A stretch of 64,000 nucleotides of DNA from Absidia repens (taxonomy: Eukaryota > Mucoromycota > Mucoromycetes > Mucorales > Cunninghamellaceae): assembly GCA_002105175.1 (NCBI GenBank), contig MCGE01000001.1:2356001-2420000 (forward strand), given 5' to 3'. Shown here one piece after another: positions 1 through 12,033 of this stretch. The notes under the pieces are model-generated. The model was given only the letters and a program-made list of their open reading frames with translations. It had not been told where the DNA came from and did no database searches. The translations under genes were made by a program, and so were the position numbers. The number at the start of each line of letters is the position of its first letter. Position 1 is the stretch's first letter.

Positions 1-93
1 ACTCTTCCTTTGGCGAAAATGTAAATGGTAGAAAAAAAGTGTATGTACGTTCATTAGTTTGAGTATACTAATTTCCTTCTTCGTTGTTTGCAG

Positions 94-1528
94 GCATCGT
101 GTCCAAATCTTTCACTCAAAGCATTACGATGTGTACGACGACTTGGAACACGAACATGCTATAAAAAAGCAGATCCAAAGAAAAACGAACCTTGCTACCT
201 GCCGCTTGATGATGATTTGATTATTACTATTGACGATGACAATGATTTATCCCCACTTTGTACTAGCATAAGCGACAGCAAAAACGATAACAGCAACGGT
301 AGCAACAGCAACAGAAGCAGCCATGCGATCAGACCTATGAATAGTAGAAGTAACTCCGCCTTTAGTCTTCGCAATTTCAGCCTCACAGTACCCCATGCCC
401 CGCCCGTACGATCTACACTGCATGAACCTACGCCATCAACAACATCACAATCAGCGCTAGTAATTCCGAGAAAAAGAATAACAGCAGTATCAAAGCATGA
501 TCAGCGGTATAAAACGACAATACCAAAGGAAGGAACAAGCCAATATTGGCCGTCCACGACTGACAAAGCTATACAAGGAAAAATCTCACCATATACGTCT
601 ACACATCAAGAATTGTCTGTTGTATCTTTGTCACACTCTCTTTTTGGCTCCATCAAGAAATGTTCTTCCCCTTCTGGCACCCACCTTCCCAAATCTGAGT
701 CATTCTCTATCTCATCACCACAACAGCAATATTCAAGTAGAACAAAACCTAACCAACTCATGACTCAACCTGATACTCTCTCATTGGATTCGCTGTCAAT
801 TGAAGAGCCTTCTAAGTGTAGGCAAATAAAGGTAATGAAAAAACATCCAAAAGAAAAATATAGTAATATACATCTCTACTATTTGTTAACTTTAGGTTGA
901 TGCAGATACGCCAATTCTTGAACCCTACCACGCTTCTCAACATGAATTACCACAGAGCACTATAGGTATCAAGCACAATAATCAAATGGTAGAACATCTA
1001 TCTAAGGTATAAAGAAAGGGAAAAAAAAAGTCAATGATTCTGCATAACTAATATAACATATAACACCTATATGGTGTGTAGAAATCAAGCTTTTCCAGCA
1101 AACCTAATAGATGCACAATCGATACATTAGGTCAAAAGCAAGTCACCATATCAGCGTTATGTGCATCCGACTCACCAAGCATCAAAAACGACAAACAACT
1201 AGCAACATCACCTTCGCGGAAGCCATCACTCTTTTCACCAGGCGACAGTTTGAATGACTTTTTGGCCATCCGCAAACCCAATCAACAATCTGTTATTTCA
1301 CGTGGATTTGGTAAGTTGAATGATGGGCGTTTGTTTCTCTGTACTAACGAAAGGTTTTGAAGTTTAGGCCGTGGCAAAGCCTTTTCTTCTTTGCCTTCTT
1401 CGAAAACAGTCTCCCTGAAACGTACTTTGTGTGAACTGGAGGACGTCGATTCTCTCTATCCCGTAAAGAAGAAAGAAGAATGGAAGTTATCTTCGATGGA
1501 TACGGCAAGATATTATGGCAGTAGCTAG
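94..1528 (+). CDS. Unrecognised protein, C-terminal part (5' end outside window)
   Basis: Joined exons 94-831, 896-1006, 1082-1310 and 1368-1528. The reading frame stays open through three short GT-AG introns (64, 75 and 57 nt) and ends at TAG 1526-1528. The first visible exon opens right after a splice acceptor (TTTGCAG ending at 93), so at least one upstream exon lies outside the window. I recognise no domain. The visible part begins with a basic Cys-containing stretch (residues like LRCVRRLGTRTCYKKADPKK), then an Asp-rich patch, then long Ser/Asn/Thr-rich, probably disordered sequence, and a basic tail (VKKKEEWKL). Such composition would suit a nuclear or regulatory protein, but that is only an impression. 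Next gene downstream is 2.4 kb away on the same strand. Confidence 0.6.
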
Positions 1529-3965
1529 TTTATGATTGTTTAGTTTTAAATATAGTTGCATTTGCTTTAATTTTTTCTTCATATTGATTTTAATAAAATT
1601 TGTCGATGTTTGTTGACACCTTTGATACTGTTGTCATGCTGCCGGTTTTTTATGATATAATGCTGTTCAGCAAGCATGCAAAAACAAATTAGGTCTCATG
1701 GAAAATGCTATGACAAGGATATAATATATAAATATTACTTGATAATAAACAATCTGGCTCTCCGCTGGAGCTTTGGGAAATCTTCTATTTACTGAGTGTC
1801 AGAGCCTTTTTTATTGAGAAGTGGGTTTTGGTGGGATCTGCCACTTTGCACTTGAGGTGAGTGTAATGTTCGGGTTAATATGTATAAATTTGTTATTCCT
1901 TGGCAGTTTATTAGCTTCAGAGAATAATATAAAATAAATTAAGACTCACTATAAGCAACCGTCTCAATTGAAACTTTGTATCACATTCGACATTGTTTTG
2001 GGTTTATATATCTTTTCAATTTCACTATTTTCTACTTGTTAATTTATGTATTGATAAAATGTGTCAATCAGCAAGTTATATTATTAATATAGTTGACCAA
2101 CTGGTTTACAGTGGGCAACCCGCAAGTCCAACTGTCATCCTCAGCGCAAAAAAGAACTTTCAAATCCCGCTCAGGAGTTTTCGTTTTTACCCTTTCTTTT
2201 TTTCATTTTCCTTTTCCTCCATCCTTTTTTTTTTTTTGTTCTTCACCAATTAATTTCAATGGAATTATTTTGGACTTAGAATTGTATCAGGACTAGTTTA
2301 GAAGGGTTTTCAGCTCAGAGATTACAACATGCATGGGGAAACCCTTTCATTTTTGTTTCAGGATTTATGACCACCATTAGTTGGCTTTTGGAAGCCTTCA
2401 TTAGCTTAGTTTAGTCTTAGTTTGTCCACAATTTGAATTTATATTTGAATAGAATATGCCTCTTTTTACATGATTCAATGAAAAATGTCCCAATAATCTA
2501 TCTCATGTCTTGTGCACTAGATCTCTTTTTTACTACCATCATGCTCTGTAATTAGTATTGGTAGCTGTTTGAATATATAGCAGATGCCGTTTTGGTCTTT
2601 TTCGTGCCTTATACTGCACAGCATGTTGGCACCCTTTTTACAGGCATCCCTTTAGATTAACGTTAACCATTATTTAGATCATACTTTATTTTCCCTCATG
2701 CTTCTTCCAATAGATCCTTCCATTAAATACTTCCATTAAACCCTTTCTTACAATGAACACCCCCCACTCCTCCTTTAGTGTTTACCAATATACTTCAAAT
2801 AAAATATATCTTTTTTATGGACCATTCTCTGACCTATTGGGTAGTAACCCCCCCCCTCTAGTGTAGCTGTTTTGTGAGCGTTCTGATAAACATTTGCTTT
2901 CTAATTTACCCATTATTATTACTTTTTCATGAAAACATAAGAACTGATTTGTAGTTTTAGATCACTTACCTTCAAAAATGGTCATATTCCTGCTCAACTA
3001 GTCACATAAATGAATATGTATCCTGATGTGCATGTAGCTGTAATCCCGCTCTATCATCCATATAATATTGACTAGCCTTGATGCTGCCACCAAGTTAACC
3101 ACTACAAAATAAGACATACCGTAGATAGTGAGATCACTATTTTATACATATTTGTTTTTATTTTATTTTTTACTTATGATATAATAAAAAAAGCCTTAAA
3201 CTGAAGGAGTTGATCTCAAGGGGAACCCGCTACTGTATTAAGATAAAAGATAGCGTGGGCTGAAATTTATCAAAACTATACTTCAACAATCTTCCCCCGG
3301 ACCCACTTGGCGAAAATGTAAGAGTGCTTCGCAACAATTAAAGTTTACTTAATGTACTTGCTGAACTGCACCATATCAACTACTCTTCCCATGACTTTCG
3401 GCTTTCTTTTTTTTATCCCTCTCGCTCACGGTATGATGGAAACGTTGTTGAACGACTTTATGGTTTTGAATCAAAATTTATATAACAGATGGTATTAGTT
3501 TTGAGGAGCTCATATGACGCACAGTATGCTATTATATTACTATGATAATTTCGGAAAAGTAAATATCAAGTATTTCTTATGTGGTGATGATCAAGCGTAC
3601 GGAATGATCGATGTTTTTATCATAATGTTATGTCTTTTCTAAAAAAGGAAGGAATAGAAAAAGGAAGAGGATGCTTGGTAAAGTAAGAAAAAGGAGGAGA
3701 TAGATAGTATTAATGCATAAAAACCCTGATAGCTAATTGAATCACGCTTCATACTAATAATACCAATTGGCAGTTAAATCCACCATAACCTGCCGATTTT
3801 ATCGACAAATCATTTTATGCCGCCACCACCTTCGCCCTTGGTGTCTCGAAAAAAAAGACCCCCATTAAAAACTCCGCCCTGGATAAAAGCTTAAAAGTTA
3901 TCAGCTGCCCTTAGTTTTTCCTTTCTTCTTCTTGTTGTTTTCTTAATCTTTCATCCACTCTACCA
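1529..3965. other. Intergenic, 5' flank of the YAK1-like gene
   Basis: No supportable gene. It contains one copy of the dispersed 1-kb repeat (2095-3050, listed separately). Beyond 3050 it is AT-rich flank. A pyrimidine-rich stretch (CTTTCTTCTTCTTG) lies just before the ATG at 3966, as is usual for fungal promoters and leaders. Confidence 0.5.
2095..3050 (+). repeat. Dispersed 1-kb non-coding repeat, copy A
   Basis: Shares an ordered series of landmarks with copies near 13.7, 27.5, 33.1 and 60.6 kb (plus) and 29.9, 49.9 and 59.7 kb (minus). The order is: a CAAATCCCGC box, a pyrimidine tract, TTAGAAGGGTTTTCAG, GGGGAAACCCTTTCATTT, ACCACCATTAGTTGGCTTTT, TTAGCTTAGTTTAGTCTTAG, CAATGAAAAATGTCCCA and, at the far end, TTTAGATCACTTACC. 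No open frame is shared between copies, so it looks non-coding. End points are approximate. Confidence 0.7.
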
Positions 3966-6900
3966 ATGGATGTATATGGACATCGTAAACAAACCTACAA
4001 AGCAGGTCTTGCTCAACCAACTCAAAGACAGGCCTCTTTTGAGCAACGCTCGTTACCTACACAAATCTCTTTACCTTTTTACACAACAGCTGTACCAACC
4101 CCGCATACATCGACCGCAAACAATTACAACCGTGTACCAGTAGATCCAAATGGCAGTTTTTCAAGAGCACCACTACCACAGCAGCTTCAGCAGCAACAGC
4201 AGCAAATTGTCGCCGGCCATACTCAAACATCCGCGTACTTTTCTGCAGGGCATGTAGCCACCCACTTGACTAAAAATAGCAACAACGGCAACAGCAACAA
4301 CAGTAGCAACAATAACAACAATAACGATAGCAATGTCAACAACAACCAGAGGAACAACAGCAATAGCAACAGCAATAGCAACAACAGCACCCGCACCAGT
4401 ACCAGTACCAGTACCAGTACCAACGCTAGCACTGATACCTCGCCTTATTACTCTAAAGTCGTAGAACCCACCGCAACGGAGCGATTTTCAGCACCCAGCA
4501 ACAAGAATGCCAATCCCTTGGATTCATCAGCAACACAGTTCCCGAAGAGCAACACCCTTGGGATCACTAATGGGTTTCAAAAATGGGCGCATTATCGAAC
4601 ACCTTCCATCAATGCAAACTCTTCATTACCAAAAATCAATCGTCATACGACCCTCTTGCTATCAACCACCATCCATCTGATCAAAGTCTTTGAACGACGG
4701 GACTCGAAATTCACCTACCACCAAAACCGGAATCCCAAACGGATATTGACAAAACCCAGTAAACCTGCGAAGAACGATGGCTATGACAATGAAGACCATG
4801 ATTATATTTTACATGTCAATGATATACTTGGTGAAGACAAGGATTACAGGTAAGTGAAAGAGAAAAATTGGAGAAGTGGTGTGATAGAGCATTGACTAAT
4901 TCTCATAATTATGATGGTTTTATTAATGGCCTTACTAGTTATAGAGTGATTGATCTTCTTGGGGCTGGAACTTTTGGTCAAGTAGTGAAATGTGAACACC
5001 TATCCTCTGGTAAACTGTTTTCTGTGAAGGTGATCAAAAACAGACCCGCTTTTAGGACTCAAAGCTGCATGGAGGTGGAAATTCTGAAGCAGGTAAGAAA
5101 AAGAAGTCGGTGGGTCGCCTTAGTCTGTTTCTAATCCATTTATATATATACATATATAGCTAAATCAAAAAATGGACGCCAGGAATCAGCATTATATACT
5201 TCGACTGGAACATACCTTCAACCATAAAAACCATCTCTGTCTGGTATTCGAATTGTTGTCTTTCAACTTGTATGAATTAATCAAGCAAAATGGATTCAAG
5301 GGACTATCTATACAATTAGTACGGAACATTGCGACACAGCTACTGGAAACCTTGGTTTTTCTTGGCGACATTATGATTATTCACTGTGATTTGAAACCGG
5401 AAAACATTCTACTCGAAGCGTAATATTAAAAGAAGAAAAATTCGGTGACAATGGTGATTGTCAATTGACTAACCCCATCTTCCTTTTTATTTTTCCTATA
5501 GTGTGGATTCACCAAAAATCAAAGTGATCGATTTTGGCTCTGCCTGTCATAAGGCCAACCCTGGTTACACCTATATCCAATCTCGCTTCTATCGATCGCC
5601 CGAAGTGATACTTAAATGCCGATATACTCATGCTATTGACATGTGGTCCTTGGGGTGCATTGTGGCCGAACTCTTTTTGGGAATTCCGTTATTTCCAGGA
5701 AATAATGAATACGATCAGTTGGACCGTATTATTGACATGCTTGGGTAAGGGAGAAACATGATGACCACTGCCAAAACTTTTGTAACGCCTCCCTCGTGCA
5801 ATTTCTCTTTTGTTTTATAGCCAGCCACCTTCAGATGTTTTGGACCGTGGTGGTAATACTATGCTTTATTTTGACCGTGAATCTATTGGCCATGGCAAAT
5901 ATCACTACAAACGCAAATCAAGAGAAAAATACAACAAGGACAATAACAAACAGGAAATGCCAAGCAAGCGGTTTTTCCAATACAACACACTACCTGATAT
6001 CATCATGCATGCGAATCCATCCCTCAAACCACCTGTGACTGGAACTCAGGTCTATCGATTAGGTAAGAATTTTTTATTCTTTGGATACAAGAAGAATTGT
6101 TTTGGTTTTTATACTGACATTATGATCATTGTTCATAGAAAATCGAATGCGGGAATGGCTGGTGGATTTTTTACAGCACACTCTCACACTCAGTCCTCTT
6201 CGGCGATGGAGTCCCAAAGAAGCACTTCAGCATCCATTCATTACTGGTAAGCCTGTTTCGACGGAGACTACGCCCTCAGACGCTGCCTCAACACCTTTAC
6301 CTGGTCATCCCTCGACACATCCTACATTAATGGCATCCACCGATGGCAACAGCAATTATTATTTGTCAGCGAACAAGAGCAACGAAAAGCAACATTTGAA
6401 ACAACAGCAGCACGATCAGCGGCCCAAAGTAGATCATCAACAAAAACAAAATCAGGAACGTTATCTTTATCACCAACGTCAAAAGCATCAACATCAACAG
6501 CAACAAGAGCAAAATCGGTCACAACACCTTCAAAAGCAAACCGAAACTAGCAAAACACGCAAAGTGGAATCATTCGAAACATCACCATTGGTAAATATTA
6601 AGCCACAGCAATCTCAGCACCACAGATCACGGTCTCTTCATGCGCTGAATACACCACAGTCACCCTCCAAAGTAAAGCAAGACAACCATATGACATCACT
6701 ATTACAACAATCTTCATCGCTTGGTTCTAATTCCAAGTCCACCACTATTGCAGAACGACGGGCACGACGATTACAACATGCAAAATCTTTAGGGGAAGGA
6801 ACAGCGTCAGCAGCAGCGTTAACAGAGGGGGCACCTTCACCAAAGAAAAGTAGCAGTGACACTATTTCAGATTACAACGACCACGGACGGTGGCAACATC

Positions 6901-7217
6901 AACAACATCAACAACAACGGCATAACATTAGTACACAACAACGCTCATCTGTGTCTTTTGCACCTGATACATTCGAAGCAATGGAACCAAATGCACTACA
7001 TACCTTCTCATCCTCCTTTTTGCCTCCTTCCAAACCAGCACTTAAAAACAATACGACTTTGACCCATCCTACTCCCATTTTGACAAAGACACAGACTCAT
7101 GTACGGAAAAATGGTGCGGACGGAGTCGAATATCACAATGCGTCAACAAAAGCAGCAGCATCATCCCAAGTCCCTCTCAAATATCGCAACCGTTGGCAAC
7201 AATCCTTGTATGAATGA
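3966..7217 (+). CDS. YAK1: Yak1-type dual-specificity (DYRK family) protein kinase
   Basis: Exons 3966-4849, 4939-5092, 5160-5419, 5502-5744, 5821-6062 and 6139-7217 join to 953 aa. The N-terminal 250 residues are Gln/Asn/Ser-rich. The fungal Yak1 pre-kinase motif follows ([26 protein letters not shown]). The kinase domain runs from about residue 296 to 560. It has the glycine loop GAGTFGQVV (303-311), catalytic Lys325 in [14 protein letters not shown] with Asp423, DFG at 443-445, and the DYRK activation-loop YTY (Y457 is the expected autophosphorylated tyrosine) before SRFYRSPEV. The C-terminal third is a long Gln/His-rich disordered tail. Yak1 kinases act in the nutrient/stress pathway opposite PKA/TOR; that role is inferred from family membership. 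All catalytic residues are present. Exon 2 begins inside a stretch that also reads open upstream (from 4868), so the first intron (4850-4938) is the least certain join. Confidence 0.95.
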
Positions 7218-7632
7218 CAATGATTACTTTTTTTTATTTTTTTTTGTCGATAGTTGTAGTGTTTAGTATTTGCTATTCATCCTTTAGTATATCTATATCT
7301 ATACCTATATTCTATATCTATATCTATATCTATATCTATATCTCCATCACTATATATCAATATTGTTGTTTTGTGGTTGGTTGTTTTTTTGTTTTTGTTT
7401 TTTTGACTATTTGAAATAAAAAAATTTATTTTTATTGAATAAAATCATAGGCATAAAATGAAAGGGTCAATGGAAGAGGGGATCATATCATAAGGGTGCT
7501 GTACTAATGGTAAAATAAAGAGAGAGGGAGGGGGGAGAGGGAAGGGACATATTAAAAAAAAAGGACTATTCAATGATTGGATATGGGGAGGTTTGGGACA
7601 TAATCATAAGAAGCTAGGGACAGGAGGCGTGT
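7218..7632. other. Convergent 3' intergenic region with TATCTA microsatellite
   Basis: Separates the plus-strand kinase from the minus-strand bZIP gene, so it should hold both 3' UTRs. A (TATATC)n-type microsatellite lies at about 7293-7341. AATAAA-like signals occur on both strands (for example near 7415-7443). No gene seen. Confidence 0.5.
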
Positions 7633-8936
7633 TCAAGTCGATTGGGATTGTTTTTTTTCCACGATCAGTTCTCTTAACCATTTGATTTCTTTTTCCAGTT
7701 CAGACACGCGTTGCTGAAGGTGTTGCGATCGGAGGGTCATTTCATCGGCCGTTCGACGAAGTGCCTGTTCCCGCATTTTTTTCTTGACCCTGAATCTTGC
7801 ACTGGCCTCGGTATTGCGGCGCCGTTTATCGCGAGCATATCGGTCACGGTCGTGTGGGTCGGGCGATAACGATCCGGGTGGCTGTTCATCGTCGTCGTCG
7901 TCGTCGTCGTCATCATCATCATTATCATCCAAGTCGCTATGGTCTTCGTTGTTGCTGTCACTGAATTGATTGCGGTGTGGCTTGGAGGTAGTACTGCTAG
8001 TAGGATACGATAATGATGCTGTAGGCATGGCGGTGGTGGCTGCTGTCGCTTTGCTGGCCGGTTTCTTCCCTTTCCTATCCACTAGCGGCATATTGTTTTT
8101 TCTTCGGCCACGGCCTCGTGTAGGTGTGGAGGATGAGACCGCAGGAATGGTTGCTGTTGTGGTGATAGAGTTGGTGGGCTGTTGTTGAGAATGAGAAAAT
8201 AAGGGTGCATTGGTTATGCTTGGGAATGTGCTAATACCAGAGAACGCGATGGTGGAGGAGGATGGTGTTGATGAGTTAGATGTGGCTGACACGGATGAAA
8301 ACAGTGATTCGCTATTACCATGGCTACCGAGTTGTTGAAGTCGTTGATCCACCATGTTCATCATCGACATGAATTGATCGAATGTTTGCTGCTTTTGTTC
8401 TTCAGAGGATATACTGTGATGTGTGGCTGGGTAGGGTGTAGGTGTTGTGTAGCCACTAAGCGGTGAGCCCGACTGAGAATGAGTAGATTCCGTTGTTGCA
8501 TGGTGATAGGATGACGGGTAGCTTTCATATAGTGATATATTTTCTGAAAAAGCAAAAAGAATGGTAAGAACACTAGACGCATTTTTTTTTTTTTTTCGTG
8601 TTGTTTTTTTTTCTGAGTGGTACCTGAATTTTTTGCTTGCTGTGTAGTGGAGTTGTTTGAAGCGGCGATAGAATGGCTTGGTGTTGGTTGGCGAGTGATG
8701 GCAGTAGAGGGATGGAGAAAGGAAGTAGATGAAGAAGACGATACGCTTCCTGGAGCAGTAAAAGCAAGTTGCGAACCAATAGTAGAGTGATTTTGATGGA
8801 ATTCTGCTGATAATGGTGAATTAATGATATGATTTTGTTGCTGATGATGATCGCTATTGTCACTTGTTGGAAAATGAGCTTTTGAGAAAATATCAAGTTC
8901 CCTCGCTATATCAATATCAGGAGGGTACTCTTTCAT
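7633..8936 (-). CDS. bZIP transcription factor of the Cys-3 / MetR / Zip1 type
   Basis: Exons 8936-8624 and 8543-7633 (intron 8544-8623) give 407 aa. The C-terminal about 66 residues form the bZIP. The basic region is RRRNTEASARFRVKKKMREQ, followed by a leucine zipper around LEKEIKWLREL. The NTxASARFRxKKK pattern with EIKWLRxL is what I know from the sulphur regulators Neurospora CYS-3, Aspergillus MetR and fission-yeast Zip1, rather than from AP-1 or Atf types. An Asp run (about 12) sits before the basic region, and the rest is Ser/Thr/Gln/His-rich. The N-terminus contains an ELDIFSKAHF motif that may be an activation segment. ATG 8936 was chosen because the frame upstream is open only to a likely 5'-UTR splice acceptor. 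The neighbour immediately upstream on the same strand is a MET30/sconB gene, whose orthologues ubiquitinate this class of factor. Confidence 0.88.
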
Positions 8937-8951
8937 AATACGTCCATGCAA

Positions 8952-9120
8952 CTGTATATAATCAGATATTTAAAATAAAAATGACAGTATGCTATTCAAT
9001 GGGAAAGAAGAGGAAGATAAAAAGAAAGAGTGAAAATAAAAAAATAAAGTACTATATAAAAACGAAGTATTTCAACTTCCGCAGAGCAGCGATCTCCTTG
9101 CCCCACTTTTCGACACTCAC
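8952..9120 (-). other. Probable 5'-UTR intron of the bZIP gene
   Basis: On the minus strand a strong donor (GTGAGT, starting at 9120) and an acceptor (ATATACAG ending at 8952) with a TCTGAT-like branch sequence bracket 169 nt. The acceptor lies 16 nt before ATG 8936. The short open frame upstream of the donor does not join in phase with the bZIP frame, so a non-coding first exon is more likely than a coding one. Confidence 0.4.
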
Positions 9121-9178
9121 CGTTCGTTATCAACAAAGATAATGAGGTAGACAAAACAATAACATCATTCGCTATCAT

Positions 9179-9840
9179 TCTAAATAAATATGGACAAATT
9201 TACAGAACAATATTGTTTCTTATTGTAAGTGCTATTTGTGTCTTCTTCTTTCTTTCATCATGTGTAGAGTATTATGACGATACTACAGTTTGCATAAAAC
9301 AGCACAAAGAGATGGAAGCCAAGATCATATGATATATTGTCGATGACATTGACGCAAGGCGAATGTCATGCAAATTATTTCTCTTTCTTGAGGCATATTG
9401 ACGATATTTGGCTTTTGAATCACGCAATTTTTAGAGTGAAATCGCTTAGCTTCATAGTGACACACACACACATAAATATACACACAAAAGAAAAATAAAG
9501 GCAAAGGATAGTACACACAAAATAACAACAATAAAAAAAAAATCAATAAAAAAAAACAATAAAAAATAAAACATTAAAAAAGAAGGAAAAATGAAATGAA
9601 ATGAAGTAGCAACACGTCATTCTATCAAAATTCAATAATGATGGGACCAAAAAAAAAAAAAAAAAAAAAAGATGTAAAATGAAGCTTTTATTTCAATGAT
9701 GAAGAAAGGGTAAAAATGAATAACAAACTAAAACCATAAACTAAGGATGGGGTAATATAATATATATACATGATGGGTAGAGGAAGGAGAATATAAACAC
9801 ACCCAAAAAGAATCAAATTGGGCAAAAAAGAAGAGATCAT
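9179..9840. other. Promoter of the bZIP gene and 3' flank of MET30
   Basis: About 660 bp between two minus-strand genes. It holds a CA-type run (9463-9485), A-rich tracts (9530-9580) and a poly-A of about 22 at 9650-9670. No gene seen. Confidence 0.45.
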
Positions 9841-11980
9841 TTAATGCACGCCATAATCCCAAATCCTAACATCACCATCGTCGGAGCACGATATAATCTT
9901 GGTGTCACTCAGAGCAATGGCGGTGACAGGTCCATTGTGTCCTTCTAAAGCATGCATACACCGACCGCTATCCATATCCCATACGCGGATTGTCTTGTCG
10001 TGAGACCCACTGACTACACGTAAGGTATCATAAGCCAATCCCCATACGCCTTCTACATGGCCAAAAAGAGTTCGCACACAGGCACCTGAGTTCAAATCCC
10101 ATTGCTTCACTGTGTTGTCCAATGAACCCGTCATTATAAGAGGTGTATCTGAAAGTACCGCCGAAGAAAGAGCTGATGTCGATGTTGTTGTTGATTTGTC
10201 ACCTACTGACTTTCTAGTCGAATCGTTCGTTGTTGATCTTGTTGTACTGGTTGTTGTGGCTGCCACGGTTTCACATCCAGGTCGGAATCCATTTGGTCTG
10301 CGCTGCATCGTATCAACAGCAACTTCTTCATTCAGCAACCGCCGGTGGGTAAAGCCTTTTGGACTCGGAAGAGCAATTTGGACTTGACCAACATGACCTT
10401 TGAATTCACGAACACATGTTCGAGTTTGAAGATCCCAGAGACGCACGGTTGAGTCGTCGCTGCCAGACACCAGCATGTCCTTTTGACAAAGTCGCACAGA
10501 GTTTACCCATTCCGTATGGCCAGTCAGAGTACAACATTCGCCAGCTTTGAAGTTCCACACCCTGATAGTATGATCTGCACTGCCACTAGCCATGAGACGG
10601 CAATCGAAGTGAAGACTGAGGACACCGCCCGTATGCCCCTCCAGCGTTCGGATGCATTCTCCCGTGTGCCAATTCCAAATTTTCAATGTATGATCCATCG
10701 CACCCGTCACCAGTTTTGCTTCGTCAAATTGTAATGCCCTGACACATCGTGTATGACCCTTGAGCACCCGTATCAATTGGCCTGTTTCCAAATTCCAAAT
10801 CCTAATTGTTTTGTCGTAGGATCCAGTCATCACAACATTGCCAGCGTCGCAAAACTGAACGCACATCACGCCATCGGTGTGACCACAAAGAAGCCGCACA
10901 TTGTATCTGTTTTTGCGCCAATTGCGTTCCACCACAAGTCGTTCACTATACACTTCTTTCCAAGGTCGGCGACGAAGGACAACTCCATCTGTTGATGTTG
11001 ATATTGTTGGTGGCTGAAGCGAGTGATCATTGGCAAAGTAGTCAAAAGATGACGATGACGTTGAGTCTACCTTGAATCGTTTATTGTTGCTATCGCTGAT
11101 ACTTGTTGGGTCCGTTGAATGGTCTTGATACGTAATAGGTCCACAAGGCGTTCGGAGAGGAGTATTCCCAAGAGGTGCGGTAACTGACGTGGAAGTTGAG
11201 GTTGAGGAGAAGGGGGACGATGGTGATGACGTTGTTGAATGAGGTATGCCGGGTGATGGTTGTGATAATTGTGCCGTTGATAGTGTTCGCTTTCGTACTG
11301 TTTGTCGCTTTTTGTCCAATAATGGTAATCCCCAGCCGCATTTCGTGCATTTCTTGTCGATATGTTGTTCACACATACGGTGCCATAACGCATCGTCATC
11401 CGCCAGTGCACGCCAACATCTAGAGACTTGAGCAGCATTACATAGCGATTTGGCGTCCATGTATGAGAAGATTTGTAGTGAGACTTCATGAGGCAAGATG
11501 GACACAAAATCAATGCGTAACAGAGGTTTGATTTCGTCATGCAAAAAGGACAGTTGAGGCATGCAACAAGTAGACAATAGGCCCTTAAGGATAAGCATCC
11601 TTTGGTCAGCAGGCGCTGCAGAGAATAATGACCAGATATGAGTGATGGCAGCCCGATCGTTAGTACCCAATTCTTCCATTTGCTAGTTTTGCGATAAAAC
11701 AAACATGTTAGTAAAATGTCCTTTTTACTAGAGCTTGGACTAGTATATACTGTTGTTGATATCTTTGGATGTTTACCTTTTGAACCAAGTTGAAATCAAA
11801 GGCGTCAGGCATTCGTTTCTTTATCAAGTCGGGTCGGTGTCGATAACATAGTTTTCTCGTGGAGGAGACCTGCGGTGGTATATGACGAGACAAAAAATCA
11901 TGGATCGATGGAGCATGATCTTTATTGGAAAGAGTTTTTTCGTTTTCACTGTTTTTCATATCATGTTGCAATGATTTCAT
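9841..11980 (-). CDS. MET30: F-box / WD40 protein, Met30 / SconB / Scon-2 type SCF substrate adaptor
   Basis: Exons 11980-11777 and 11682-9841 (intron 11683-11776) give 681 aa. Diagnostic N-terminal features of SconB/Met30 proteins are present: a KLCYRHRPDL motif near residue 44, then HIWSLFSAAPADQR and the segment CCMPQLSF. The F-box follows (about 129-171: LPHEVSLQIFSYMDAKSLCNAAQVSRCWR split by family consensus), then the characteristic CTKCGWGLPLLDKKR. WD40 repeats fill residues 325-681 with GHT...WD/WN signatures. A low-complexity Thr/Ser insertion of about 70 residues separates the fifth and sixth blades. In yeast and filamentous fungi this SCF adaptor ubiquitinates the sulphur activator (Met4/CYS-3/MetR) when sulphur is ample. 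That activity is inferred here. The start was placed at ATG 11980, which gives a compact N-terminus; a further in-frame ATG lies upstream. Confidence 0.95.
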
Positions 11981-12033
11981 GGTACAAAAGGAAATCAAAA
12001 AAAAAATATTAAAATAAAAAGAGACGAAGAGGA
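11981..12033. promoter_or_regulatory. MET30 5' flank, truncated by an inverted-repeat structure
   Basis: Only about 50 bp of unique sequence separates the MET30 start from the left arm of the inverted repeat at 12034. Any further promoter sequence therefore lies inside repeat DNA. Confidence 0.35.

Noticed and set aside
4223..4432. Open frame on the minus strand coding poly-Leu/Val
   Set aside because: Antisense shadow of the Asn/Ser/Thr repeats of the kinase N-terminus.
7784..8188. Plus-strand frames opposite the bZIP gene
   Set aside because: Mirror images of Asp and Ser/Thr runs of the bZIP protein.
8996..9178. Coding first exon for the bZIP gene
   Set aside because: The donor GTGAGT is good, but no frame with an ATG joins in phase to the bZIP frame, so I treat it as 5' UTR.
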